DNA of 64,000 bases from an uncultured Faecalibacterium sp. Lineage in GTDB: Bacteria; Bacillota; Clostridia; Oscillospirales; Ruminococcaceae. The position numbers were made by a program, and so were the translations under genes. Position 1 is the stretch's first letter; the number at the start of each line of letters is the position of its first letter. Location: the NCBI GenBank assembly GCA_934524985.1, contig CAKSYT010000010.1:1-64000 (forward strand), written 5' to 3'. Below, in pieces: positions 56,911 to 64,000 of this stretch. Under the pieces are notes generated by a model that saw only the letters and a list, made by a program, of their open reading frames with translations, had not been told where the DNA came from and did no database searches.

Positions 56911-58128
56911 ATGGCTCGTTTTACTTTGCCCCGTGATCTGTACCATGGCAAGGGCGCTCTGGAAGCGCTGAAGTCCTTCACCGGCAAAAAGGCAATGATC
57001 TGTGTCGGCGGCGGCTCTATGAAGCGCTTCGGCTTCTTGGATCGTGCTGTGGAGTACCTGAAGGAAGCCGGCATGGAAGTGGAGCTGTTCGAGGGCATCG
57101 AACCCGATCCTTCCGTGGAGACCGTCATGCGCGGTGCCGAGGCCATGCTGAAGTTTGAGCCCGACTGGATCATCGCCATGGGCGGCGGCTCTCCCATCGA
57201 TGCAGCCAAGGCCATGTGGATCAAGTACGAGTACCCCGAGATCACCTTTGAGGAGATGTGCAAGGTGTTCGGCATCCCGCCGCTGCGCCGCAAGGCACAC
57301 TTCTGCGCCATTTCTTCCACCTCCGGCACTGCTACCGAGGTGACCGCCTTCTCCATCATCACCGACTACCAGAAGGGCATCAAGTACCCCATCGCGGACT
57401 TCGAGATCACCCCGGATGTGGCCATCGTTGACCCGGATCTGGCTGAGACTATGCCCAAGAAGCTGGTCGCCCACACCGGTATGGATGCTATGACCCATGC
57501 CGTGGAGGCTTACGTTTCCACCGCACACTGCGACTACACCGACCCGCTGGCCATCTTTGCCATCCGCATGATTCAGGGCGATCTGGTGGACAGCTACAAC
57601 GGCGATATGTCCAAGCGCGACTCCATGCACAACGCACAGTGCCTTGCCGGTATGGCCTTCTCCAACGCACTGCTGGGCATCGTGCACTCCATGGCACACA
57701 AGACCGGCGCAGCCTTTGCAGACTACGGTGCACACATCATCCACGGCGCTGCCAACGCCATGTACCTGCCCAAGGTCATCGCTTTCAACGCCAAAGATCC
57801 CGAGGCCAAGAAGCGCTACGGCGTCATCGCAGACGAGATGAAGCTGGGCGGCGCAAACGATGACGAAAAGGTCAAGCTGCTCATCGAGTACCTGCGCGGC
57901 ATGAACGACGCGCTGAACATCCCCCACTGCATCCAGCACTACGGCCCGGACTCCTACCCCACCGAGCAGGGCTTTGTGCCGGAGAATGTGTTCCTGGAGC
58001 GTCTGCCCGAGATCGCCAAGAACGCCATCGCCGACGCCTGCACCGGCTCCAACCCCCGCCAGCCCAGTCAGGAGGAGATGGAGAAGCTGCTCAAGTGCTG
58101 CTACTACGACACCGAGGTTGATTTCTGA
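56911..58128 (+). CDS. Iron-containing alcohol dehydrogenase
   Basis: The 405-residue enzyme belongs to the Fe-dependent ADH family (butanol dehydrogenase / 1,3-propanediol dehydrogenase type). It shows MGGGSPIDAAKAMW for NAD(P)H, the TSGTATEVT segment, metal residues in HTGMDAMTHAVEAY and GIVHSMAHKTGAAF, and HGAANAMYLP. It likely reduces an aldehyde to an alcohol to use up NADH in fermentation. It is alone between its own promoter and terminator and has codon use of a highly expressed gene. The ATG follows TTTTGGAGG. Confidence 0.92.
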   Translation: MARFTLPRDLYHGKGALEALKSFTGKKAMICVGGGSMKRFGFLDRAVEYLKEAGMEVELFEGIEPDPSVETVMRGAEAMLKFEPDWIIAMGGGSPIDAAKAMWIKYEYPEITFEEMCKVFGIPPLRRKAHFCAISSTSGTATEVTAFSIITDYQKGIKYPIADFEITPDVAIVDPDLAETMPKKLVAHTGMDAMTHAVEAYVSTAHCDYTDPLAIFAIRMIQGDLVDSYNGDMSKRDSMHNAQCLAGMAFSNALLGIVHSMAHKTGAAFADYGAHIIHGAANAMYLPKVIAFNAKDPEAKKRYGVIADEMKLGGANDDEKVKLLIEYLRGMNDALNIPHCIQHYGPDSYPTEQGFVPENVFLERLPEIAKNAIADACTGSNPRQPSQEEMEKLLKCCYYDTEVDF

Positions 58129-58158
58129 TCTGTCCTTTCTTCGTTACACCTCCCCTAG

Positions 58159-58200
58159 CGCAAAAGCCCCGCAGAGCACAACGCCCTGCGGGGCTTTTGC
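58159..58200 (+). terminator. Terminator of the alcohol dehydrogenase gene
   Basis: GCAAAAGCCCCGCAG pairs with CTGCGGGGCTTTTGC across a 12-base loop; T-runs on both strands. Confidence 0.85.
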
Positions 58201-58203
58201 CGC

Positions 58204-58360
58204 TTTTATGCGGGACGATCTAAAATGCCCGCCGCGTGCGCCCCTTCCCGTGAAAAAAGGGACACCGGAGCGTCCGCAGACGCTCCGGTGTCCCGAATTT
58301 TAAAATAGTTTTCCTTGAATTATGGCCAGAGCAGCGCGGAGGCCATTCAAAATGGTCCTC
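58204..58360 (+). repeat. Family A repeat, copy A9, the most complete one
   Basis: It has end modules at both sides: an inverted one on the left (GATCTAAAATGCCCGCCGCG) and the usual one on the right (ATGGCC / GGCCAT, about 58322-58347), with the hairpin GGGACACCGGAGCGTC (58259-58274) and partner (58279-58294) in the middle. This suggests that the ends are terminal inverted repeats. Read from cysS on the minus strand, the hairpin is followed by TTTTTTCACGGG. Confidence 0.8.
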
Positions 58361-58378
58361 CTACCAGCTGAGCAAAGC

Positions 58379-59776
58379 TTACAGCTTGCTCAGCTGGGGA
58401 CCCTGTGCGGTGTCCTTGACAGCCCAGCCCAGTTCGGTCAGCTGTGCGCGGATGGCATCGGCGGTGGCCCAGTCCTTGGCCTTCTTGGCGGCAGCGCGCT
58501 TCTCCACCAGTTCGGTCACCTCGGCGGGCACCTCGTCCTTCTTGCGGTTGTACAGCAGACCCAGCACACCGGTGATCTCGTCAAAGGCGGCGGCAGCGGT
58601 CTCCAGTGCAGCCTTGCTGGAGGCGGCGGACAGGGTGTTGATCTCCTTGACCAGATCGAACACGGCAGCCAGCGCATCGGGGGTGTTCAGGTCATCGTCC
58701 ATGGCAGTGCAGAACTTGGTGCGTGCCTCGGCGGCCTTTTCCTTCAAAGTCTCGTCAGTGCCGAAGTCGGTCTTGCTCAGGGCGAAGTCCAGATTCTCGC
58801 GGCAGGTGTACAGGCGCTCCAGACTGTTCTTGCAGCTCTCAATGAGGTCCACGGTGTAGTTCAGGGGCATCCGGTAGCCGGCGGTCAGCATGAAGTAGCG
58901 GATGGGCTCGTAGCCGTAGAGGTTGGCCACATCCCGCACGGTAAAGAAGTTGTGCAGGCTCTTGGACATCTTCTGATTGTCCACGTTGATGAAGCCGTTG
59001 TGCATCCAGTAGCGGGCGAACTCGCAGCCGTTGGCGCACTCGCTCTGGGCGATCTCGTTCTCGTGGTGGGGGAAGATCAGGTCCTGACCGCCGCAGTGCA
59101 GGTCGATGGTCTTGCCCAGATGGGTGCGGCTCATGGCGCTGCACTCGATGTGCCAGCCCGGGCGGCCCATGCCGTAGGGGCTTTCCCATGCGGGCTCACC
59201 GGGCTTTGCAGCCTTCCAGACGGCAAAGTCGGCGGGGTCCTCCTTCAGGTCGTCCTCCATGCGGCTGCGCAGCTCGCGGTTGCCGCTTTCCAGATCGTCC
59301 AGATTCAGGTGGCTCAGCTTGCCGTAGCCGGGGTCGCTCTTCACGCGGAAGTACACATCGCCGTTCTTGGCAACGTAGGCGTGGCCGGAGTCGATCAGAT
59401 CCTTGACGATATCCAGGATCTGGGGGATATGCTCGGTGGCGCGGGGCTGCACAGTAGGCTTTTCGCAGTTCAGCCCGGCGGCATCCTTCAGGTACTCGGC
59501 CTCAAAGCGCTGTGCCACCTCCTTCATGGAGGTGCCCTCTTCCTGTCCCTTCTTGATGAGCTTATCATCGATATCGGTGATGTTAGAAACATAGATCACC
59601 TTGTTGCCCCGGTATTCCAGATAGCGGCGCAGGGTGTCGAACACGATCAGCGGGCGGGCGTTGCCAATGTGGATATAGTTGTACACGGTAGGGCCGCAGA
59701 CGTAGATGCGGTACTCGCCGGGCACCTGCGGCACAAATTCTTCCTTCTGTCGGGTCAGGGTGTTGAAGATCTGCAT
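58379..59776 (-). CDS. cysS: Cysteinyl-tRNA synthetase
   Basis: The 465-residue class I synthetase charges tRNA-Cys. It has GPTVYNYIHIGNARP (HIGH-type motif), the zinc residues in the C, H, E positions (VCGPT, GWHIECSAMS, HHENE), KMSKS and the C-terminal DALR-like helical domain. The ATG at 59776 follows AAAGGAGA. A Cys T-box leader controls it. Confidence 0.95.
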   Translation of the reverse strand: MQIFNTLTRQKEEFVPQVPGEYRIYVCGPTVYNYIHIGNARPLIVFDTLRRYLEYRGNKVIYVSNITDIDDKLIKKGQEEGTSMKEVAQRFEAEYLKDAAGLNCEKPTVQPRATEHIPQILDIVKDLIDSGHAYVAKNGDVYFRVKSDPGYGKLSHLNLDDLESGNRELRSRMEDDLKEDPADFAVWKAAKPGEPAWESPYGMGRPGWHIECSAMSRTHLGKTIDLHCGGQDLIFPHHENEIAQSECANGCEFARYWMHNGFINVDNQKMSKSLHNFFTVRDVANLYGYEPIRYFMLTAGYRMPLNYTVDLIESCKNSLERLYTCRENLDFALSKTDFGTDETLKEKAAEARTKFCTAMDDDLNTPDALAAVFDLVKEINTLSAASSKAALETAAAAFDEITGVLGLLYNRKKDEVPAEVTELVEKRAAAKKAKDWATADAIRAQLTELGWAVKDTAQGPQLSKL

Positions 59777-59811
59777 GGTCAATTCTCCTTTTTGTTCCAA
59801 ACAGAAGCCGC

Positions 59812-60080
59812 AAAACAAAACGCCCCCGGAGCGGTGCGCAAGGCACAACTCCGAAGGCGGTTTTAAAATCAAAATCGCGGTTCCACTTCTGTTTGTCGCT
59901 CAAAGCCGGTAACGGCGGCGCACCGCACGGCGATACTTCCCCGCAGGGGTTCCCGCCGCGTGCTGTCCGGGCGCACTTTGCGCAGCGGTCTGCAAACAGG
60001 CTTCCAGCCAGCGGCCTGTTCTCTCTGCGCAGACGGTGTGCGGCGCTACTCTGCCCGGATAAACGCATTTATCCTTTTAC
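59812..60080 (-). ncRNA. T-box riboswitch, cysteine-specific, upstream of cysS
   Basis: The leader (minus strand) holds the T-box sequence TGGAACCGCG (plus 59876-59885), whose bases pair with the free CCA end of uncharged tRNA, and then a terminator (plus 59821-59831 with 59849-59859, followed by TTTTGTTTTG). The likely specifier codon is TGC, Cys (plus 59992-59994), within a GTTTGCAGACC context. Uncharged tRNA-Cys should favour the antiterminator and switch cysS on. Confidence 0.85.
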
Positions 60081-60086
60081 CCCTTT

Positions 60087-60115
60087 ATTATAGCGGTGCC
60101 GCACAGGGAAGTCAA
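60087..60115 (-). promoter_or_regulatory. Promoter of the cysS T-box leader
   Basis: On the minus strand TTGACT (plus 60110-60115) and TATAAT (plus 60087-60092), spacing 17. Confidence 0.8.
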
Positions 60116-60125
60116 GGAGGGAACG

Positions 60126-60276
60126 AAGAACGATTCAGAATGCCCGCCGCGTTGCTTTGGGCATCTTCAGCGGAAGAATTATTCTAAATTTCGGGATATC
60201 GGAACGCCTGCGGGCGTTCCGATATCCCATTTTCACGGGAAGGGCGCAGAGCGAAGCGGAGCGCAATCAAAACGGT
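60126..60276 (-). repeat. Family A repeat, copy A10 (reverse orientation) with an extra end module
   Basis: End module with arms ATGCCC / GGGCAT (about 60138-60163), CAGCGGAA, then a 16-bp hairpin (60203-60218 with 60223-60238 or close to it, core GCCTGCGGGC) and CATTTTCACGGG. A second, forward end module follows (GCGC-AGAGCGAAGCGGA-GCGC, about 60245-60270). It lies between cysS and pflA. Confidence 0.75.
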
Positions 60277-60282
60277 GGTGCT

Positions 60283-61035
60283 TTACCCGGGGTACCGGCT
60301 TACCTCCAGCAGCTCTTCTGCCCGCTTTACCTGCTCTGCGGTGGGCGGCACAGCGTCCGGCAGGGGATAGGGGATGCCCAGCTTCTGCCACTTGAACAGC
60401 CCCAAGGTGTGGTAGGGCAGCACCTCCACCCGCTGCACCGTTTTCAGGCTGCGGATGAAGTCTGCCGTTTTGCGCAGCCCCTCCTCGTCGTCGGTCAGAC
60501 CGGGCACAAGGACATGCCGCACCCACAGCGGGATGCCGAGGTCAGAGATGTGCCGCGCCATGGCAAGGATGTTGGCGTTGTCCTTGCCGGTGAGCTGCCG
60601 GTGGCGCTCCGGGTCGATCTCCTTGAGGTCAAGGATCACCAGACTGGTGTTAGCCATCAGGCGGTCGAACGCCGCCAGATACGCCGGGTCGTCCGGGCGG
60701 AAAGGCTGCCCGGCGGTGTCCAGCGCCGTGTGCACGCCCTTGGCGCGCGCCAGCGTGAAGAACTCGGTCAGAAAGTCCATCTGCCGCAGCGGCTCGCCGC
60801 CGCTGACCGTGATGCCGCCCTTTTTGCCCCAATAGTTGCGGTAGCGGTATACCCGCTGGAACAGCGCTTCCGCCGTCCACTCCTCGCCGCCCTCTGCCCA
60901 TGTTTCGGGGTTGTGGCAGTACTTGCACCGCAGGGCACACCCCTGCAAAAACACCACAAAGCGCACGCCGGGGCCGTCCACCGAGCCGAAGGATTCCAGC
61001 GAGTGGACGTACCCGAGGGTCTTACAGGACGCCAT
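60283..61035 (-). CDS. pflA: Pyruvate formate-lyase-activating enzyme
   Basis: The 250-residue radical SAM enzyme has C33, C37 and C40 in the CxxxCxxC cluster motif ([12 protein letters not shown]) and SGGEPL for SAM binding. It puts the glycyl radical on PflB using SAM and an Fe-S cluster. Its ATG overlaps the end of pflB by 14 bases in another frame, so the two are translationally coupled. Length is standard. Confidence 0.95.
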   Translation of the reverse strand: MASCKTLGYVHSLESFGSVDGPGVRFVVFLQGCALRCKYCHNPETWAEGGEEWTAEALFQRVYRYRNYWGKKGGITVSGGEPLRQMDFLTEFFTLARAKGVHTALDTAGQPFRPDDPAYLAAFDRLMANTSLVILDLKEIDPERHRQLTGKDNANILAMARHISDLGIPLWVRHVLVPGLTDDEEGLRKTADFIRSLKTVQRVEVLPYHTLGLFKWQKLGIPYPLPDAVPPTAEQVKRAEELLEVSRYPG

Positions 61036-63274
61036 GGCAGGTACGGGCCAGCACGTCCAGCTGCTGCTCGCGGGTCAGGTCGATGAACTTGACGGCGTAG
61101 CCGGAAACGCGGATGGTAAAGTTGGCGTACTCTTCCTTCTCGGGGTGCTCCATGGCGTCCAGCAGCTTCTCCTTGCCAAAGACGTTCACGTTCAGGTGGT
61201 GTGCGCCCTGATCGAAGTAGCCGTCCAGCACCTGCACCAGATTCTCCACGCGTTCGCCCTCGCTGTGACCCAGTGCCTCGGGGTTGATGGTCTGGGTGTT
61301 GGAAATGCCGTCCAGTGCCCAGTGGTAGGGCAGCTTTGCTACGGAGTTCAGGGAGGCCAGCAGGCCGTTCTGCTCTGCGCCGTAGCTGGGGGTAGCGCCG
61401 GGTGCAAAGGGGGTAAAGGCGGCGCGGCCGTCCGGCAGAGCGCCGGTGTACTTGCCGTACACCACGTTGGAGGTGATGGTCAGGATGGAGGTGGTAGCCT
61501 CGGAGTTGCGGTAGGTGTGGCGCTTCTTGATCATCTCCAGGAAGGTCTTGAGCAGCCACACGCCGATCTCGTCGGCGCGGTCGTCATCGTTGCCGTACTT
61601 GGGGAAGTCGCCCTCGGTCTCAAAGCCGGTGGCAAGGCCGTTTTCATCGCGCACCACCTTCACCTTGGCGTACTTGATGGCGCTCAGGGAGTCGATGACG
61701 TGGGAGAAGCCTGCAATGCCGGTGGCAAAGGTGCGGCGCACATCGGTGTCGATGAGTGCCATCTCGGCTTCCTCGTAGTAATACTTGTCGTGCATATACT
61801 GGATGAGGTTCAGCACGTTGACATACAGCCCGGCCAGCCAGTCCAGCATCTGCACATACTTGGGCAGCACCTCGTCATAGGTCAGGTACTCGCTGGTGAT
61901 GGGGGCGTAGTTGGGGCCGCACTGCTCGTGGCTCTTCTCGTCCACGCCGCCGTTGATGGCGTACAGCAGGCACTTGGCAAGGTTGGCGCGTGCGCCGAAG
62001 AACTGCATCTCCTTGCCGGTCTGGGTGGCAGACACGCAGCAGCAGATGGAGTAATCATCGCCCCAGACGGGCTTCATCACATCGTCGTTCTCGTACTGGA
62101 CGCTGCTGGTGTTGACGGACACCTTGGCGGCGTACTTCTTAAAGGCCTCCGGCAGAGCAGAGGAGTACAGCACGGTCAGGTTGGGCTCCGGTGCGGGGCC
62201 CATGTTCTCCAGCGTGTGCAGGAAGCGGTAGCAGTTCTTGGTGACCATGCTGCGGCCGTCCATGCCGATGCCGCCCACTTCCAGCGTTGCCCACACGGGG
62301 TCGCCGGAGAACAGCTGGTTGTAGCTGGGGATGCGGGCAAACTTGACCATGCGGAACTTCATGACCATGTGGTCGATGAGCTCCTGTGCCTGACTTTCGG
62401 TCAGGATGCCCTTGTCCAGATCGCGCTGGATATAAATGTCAAGGAAGGTGGAGATGCGGCCCACGCTCATGGCAGCGCCGTTCTGGGTCTTGATGGCGGC
62501 CAGATAGCCGAAGTACAGCCACTGGCAGGCCTCCTTGGCGTCCTTTGCGGGCTGGGAGATGTCGTAGCCGTAGGCCTCGGCCATCTTCTTCATGCCCTTC
62601 AGGGCGCTGATCTGGCGGGCGATCTCCTCGCGCAGGCGGATGACGTCATCGGTCATGGTGCCGTCGCCGCAGTTGGCAAGATCCTCCTGCTTGAACTGGA
62701 TCAGGGCATCGATGCCGTACAGGGCAACGCGGCGGTAGTCGCCCACGATGCGGCCGCGGCCGTAGGTGTCCGGCAGACCGGTGATGATGTGGGTGTGGCG
62801 TGCCTTCTTCATCTCGGGGGTGTAGGCATCGAACACAGCCTGATTGTGGGTGCGGGTGTAGTCGGTAAAGATCTTGTGCAGCTCGGCAGAGGGCTGGTAG
62901 CCGTAGGTGGTGCAGGCCTGCTCTGCCATCTTGATGCCGCCGTAGGGCATAAAGGCGCGCTTGAGGGGCTTGTCGGTCTGCAAGCCCACGATCTGCTCCA
63001 GATCCTTCAGGCTTTCGTCAATATAGCCGGGGCCGTAGGAGGTCAGGCTGCTGACCACCTCGGTCTCCATATCCAGCACGCCGCCCTTGGCGCGCTCGGC
63101 CTTCTGCAGCTGCTGCAAAGCACCCCAAAGCTTATCGGTAGCCTCGGTGGGGCCTGCCAGAAAGCTTTCGTCGCCGTCATAGGGGGTGTAGTTCTTCTGG
63201 ATGAAGTCACGCACGTTGACCTCTTCCTTCCAGATGCGGCCTTCAAAGCCTTCCCACTGTTCAAACTGGATCAT
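61022..63274 (-). CDS. pflB: Formate C-acetyltransferase (pyruvate formate-lyase)
   Basis: The 750-residue glycyl radical enzyme splits pyruvate with CoA into acetyl-CoA and formate. The radical glycine lies in RVSGYAVKF near residue 727. The active-site cysteine pair sits in a triple ICCCVSATQ near residues 412-415, one more Cys than in the E. coli sequence. GGAGG is five bases before the ATG. The leader (63275 to about 63440) holds a DtxR-like dyad and a hairpin, which suggests metal-dependent control beyond the usual redox control. Confidence 0.96.
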   Translation of the reverse strand: MIQFEQWEGFEGRIWKEEVNVRDFIQKNYTPYDGDESFLAGPTEATDKLWGALQQLQKAERAKGGVLDMETEVVSSLTSYGPGYIDESLKDLEQIVGLQTDKPLKRAFMPYGGIKMAEQACTTYGYQPSAELHKIFTDYTRTHNQAVFDAYTPEMKKARHTHIITGLPDTYGRGRIVGDYRRVALYGIDALIQFKQEDLANCGDGTMTDDVIRLREEIARQISALKGMKKMAEAYGYDISQPAKDAKEACQWLYFGYLAAIKTQNGAAMSVGRISTFLDIYIQRDLDKGILTESQAQELIDHMVMKFRMVKFARIPSYNQLFSGDPVWATLEVGGIGMDGRSMVTKNCYRFLHTLENMGPAPEPNLTVLYSSALPEAFKKYAAKVSVNTSSVQYENDDVMKPVWGDDYSICCCVSATQTGKEMQFFGARANLAKCLLYAINGGVDEKSHEQCGPNYAPITSEYLTYDEVLPKYVQMLDWLAGLYVNVLNLIQYMHDKYYYEEAEMALIDTDVRRTFATGIAGFSHVIDSLSAIKYAKVKVVRDENGLATGFETEGDFPKYGNDDDRADEIGVWLLKTFLEMIKKRHTYRNSEATTSILTITSNVVYGKYTGALPDGRAAFTPFAPGATPSYGAEQNGLLASLNSVAKLPYHWALDGISNTQTINPEALGHSEGERVENLVQVLDGYFDQGAHHLNVNVFGKEKLLDAMEHPEKEEYANFTIRVSGYAVKFIDLTREQQLDVLARTCHGVL

Positions 63275-63298
63275 TGGAACCTCCTTGCTCCATTACGC

Positions 63299-63316
63299 GG
63301 TTAGCGTTTTCTAACT
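63299..63316. promoter_or_regulatory. DtxR-type operator candidate in the pflB leader
   Basis: GGTTAG-CGTTTT-CTAACT has 5-bp perfect inner arms and the same 6-bp centre as the sites at 27014 and 63637. It lies 25 bases before the pflB start codon. A hairpin with a T-run on the minus strand (plus about 63325-63350) stands just upstream, as before the HMA gene. Confidence 0.6.
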
Positions 63317-63446
63317 AATGAGCCTTTGAAAAACCGCTCTTCATGGGCGGCTTTCTGGGGGCGAAACAGTCTTGCGCTGCCGGCTGCGGCAGCCCTGACT
63401 ACAAGGTGTAGACAAAAATAAAAACCTGTCCACAAAATCTTGCGTT

Positions 63447-63452
63447 ATTATA
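63447..63452 (-). promoter_or_regulatory. Candidate -10 box of the pflBA operon
   Basis: TATAAT on the minus strand. The best -35 (TTGCTT, plus 63472-63477) is at 19 bases, so the promoter may need an activator. The transcript leader would be about 165 bases. Confidence 0.4.
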
Positions 63453-63593
63453 ATAGCAAGAACCACTTTAAAAAGCAATAGAAAACAAGTGGGTTTTCTT
63501 CCAGCGGAAAGGCTATTCTTTGGGCAGAATGTAGAAAAAACGCCGAAACCCCGGCGGCACGGCAACTTTGCAAAAAAATTTGCAAATTAAGGG

Positions 63594-63622
63594 TTGACAA
63601 GACTAACTGACTGTGGTATCCT
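63594..63622 (+). promoter_or_regulatory. Strong promoter of the metal-linked small RNA
   Basis: TTGACA (63594-63599) and TATCCT (63617-63622), spacing 17. Confidence 0.75.
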
Positions 63623-63636
63623 GTTCTCGCAGCGAT

Positions 63637-63654
63637 GGTTAGCTAATTCTAACC
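63637..63654. promoter_or_regulatory. DtxR-type operator candidate at the start of the small RNA
   Basis: GGTTAG-CTAATT-CTAACC has perfect 6-bp arms. It starts about eight bases after the expected transcription start, where a bound repressor would block RNA polymerase. Confidence 0.7.
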
Positions 63655-63811
63655 ACGTTGCACCAGAAAAAAAGGAGCGTCTGCAAGCGCTCCGCTCCAT
63701 TCCTCCATTCCTTTCTCTTTTCTACGGGAAGCGGCAGCACGGTTTGCTCTGCTGCTTCCGGCGCGGCACCGGCTGTGTTTGGTACCACAGCCGACGCAAA
63801 GAAAACAAAAA

Positions 63812-63855
63812 CGGGACACTCAGCTTGACCACCTGAGTGCCCCGATTTTTGTTTT
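63812..63855 (+). terminator. Terminator of the candidate small RNA
   Basis: CGGG and CACTCAG pair with CTGAGTG and CCCG around one A-C mismatch (63812-63823 with 63833-63844), followed by ATTTTTGTTTT. Confidence 0.85.
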
Positions 63856-63887
63856 GTGAGGGAACTCCCTCTGCACGCTATGCCTTG

Positions 63888-64000
63888 AGGGGCGATTTAA
63901 AATGGCCGCCGCGTGCGCTTTGGCCATAGATTAAGGAATTTCATTTTAAATTTTGGATACAGAAACGCCTGCGGGCGTTTCTGAATCCGGCTTTCACAGA
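63888..64000 (-). repeat. Family A repeat, copy A11 (reverse orientation), cut by the window edge
   Basis: End module ATGGCC / GGCCAT (about 63902-63927), AAGGAATT, and a hairpin with core GCCTGCGGGC (about 63954-63989) followed by CTTTCAC. It lies in terminator orientation after the candidate small RNA and continues out of the window. Confidence 0.75.

Larger units (their letters stand above)
63629..63855 (+). ncRNA. Candidate metal-responsive small RNA
   Basis: A transcript of about 227 nt would run from just after the promoter at 63594 to a strong terminator. It has no reading frame with a ribosome site; the one open frame begins inside the promoter. The operator-like dyad occupies about +9 to +26. 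Then come a hairpin (GGAGCG/CGCTCC, 63673-63692), a CU-rich open stretch with two TCC/CCTCC blocks (63693-63722) that could pair with GGAGG ribosome sites, a bulged stem (GGAAG and CAGCA with TGCTG and CTTCC), and CGGCTGTG/CACAGCCG (63770-63777 with 63786-63793). The layout is like FsrA-type iron-sparing RNAs; the sequence itself is not recognised. Confidence 0.6.

Noticed and set aside
63594..63836. 80-codon open frame over the candidate small RNA
   Set aside because: It begins within the -35 box, has no ribosome site, and its composition is unlike the proteins around it.

Overview
The window looks like a chromosomal segment of a GC-rich, anaerobic, low-redox Firmicute of the Oscillospiraceae, most like Faecalibacterium. 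This is an inference from gene content and style, since no search could be run. The evidence is pyruvate formate-lyase with its activase, malic enzyme next to a two-subunit Fe-S fumarase, IreB, DegV, LrgAB, a Cys T-box, Firmicute-type promoters (TTGACA-17-TATAAT) and strong GGAGG ribosome sites, together with very high coding density and many short palindromic repeats between genes.

Layout. 1-4.9 kb: membrane-anchored FKBP-type foldase, malic enzyme, fumarase alpha and beta, and a DtxR/MntR-type metal regulator. 5-12 kb: GGDEF protein, SWIM/SNF2 helicase, M19 dipeptidase, TSUP permease. 12-19.5 kb: DegV, CPBP protease, TadA, an unusual SDR enzyme, the main sigma factor, an orphan MazF-type toxin behind acpS, IreB and Dus. 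19.5-23 kb: repeat cluster, cysK, an Rrf2 regulator, lrgAB. 23-28 kb: polar amino acid ABC transporter, HMA metal-binding protein, AraC regulator. 28-32 kb: glycogen phosphorylase and a three-gene Tat export operon. 32-41 kb: heterodimeric ABC exporter, SseB/Sel1-like protein, a solitary DnaK, a secreted protein and MscL with a zinc ribbon. 41-47 kb: a candidate small RNA, a Tat-type alkaline phosphatase, HAD phosphatase, exonuclease, VTT membrane protein, trigger-factor-like protein and a 6S-like RNA. 47-52 kb: tRNA-Leu and an LRR / VWA / MoxR-ATPase operon. 52-56 kb: Fe-S assembly (IscU, IscS), rhodanese and a second Rrf2 regulator. 56-64 kb: tRNA-Trp, tRNA-Asp, tRNA-Thr, Fe-dependent alcohol dehydrogenase, T-box-controlled cysS, pflA-pflB, and a probable metal-controlled small RNA at the right edge.

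How it fits together. Four sites match GGTTAG-N6-CTAACC, one with a single mismatch. They lie upstream of the DtxR-type regulator, in the leader of the HMA gene, in the leader of pflB, and just after the promoter of a 227-nt untranslated transcript that has CU-rich, anti-Shine-Dalgarno-like tracts and a terminator. I read this as an iron (or manganese) regulon with an iron-sparing small RNA; this is the most interesting candidate system here. A second link is export: the Tat operon has a good PhoP-box-like site, and the Tat-signal alkaline phosphatase has a weaker one.

Repeats. Three families of palindromic repeats occupy almost all larger gaps. Family A (eleven copies in whole or part) has a long hairpin with a T-run and a second stem whose arms change together between copies; most copies lie at gene 3' ends in the orientation expected of a terminator. 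Family B is MITE-like. Family C includes an exact 77-bp inverted pair 19.6 kb apart.
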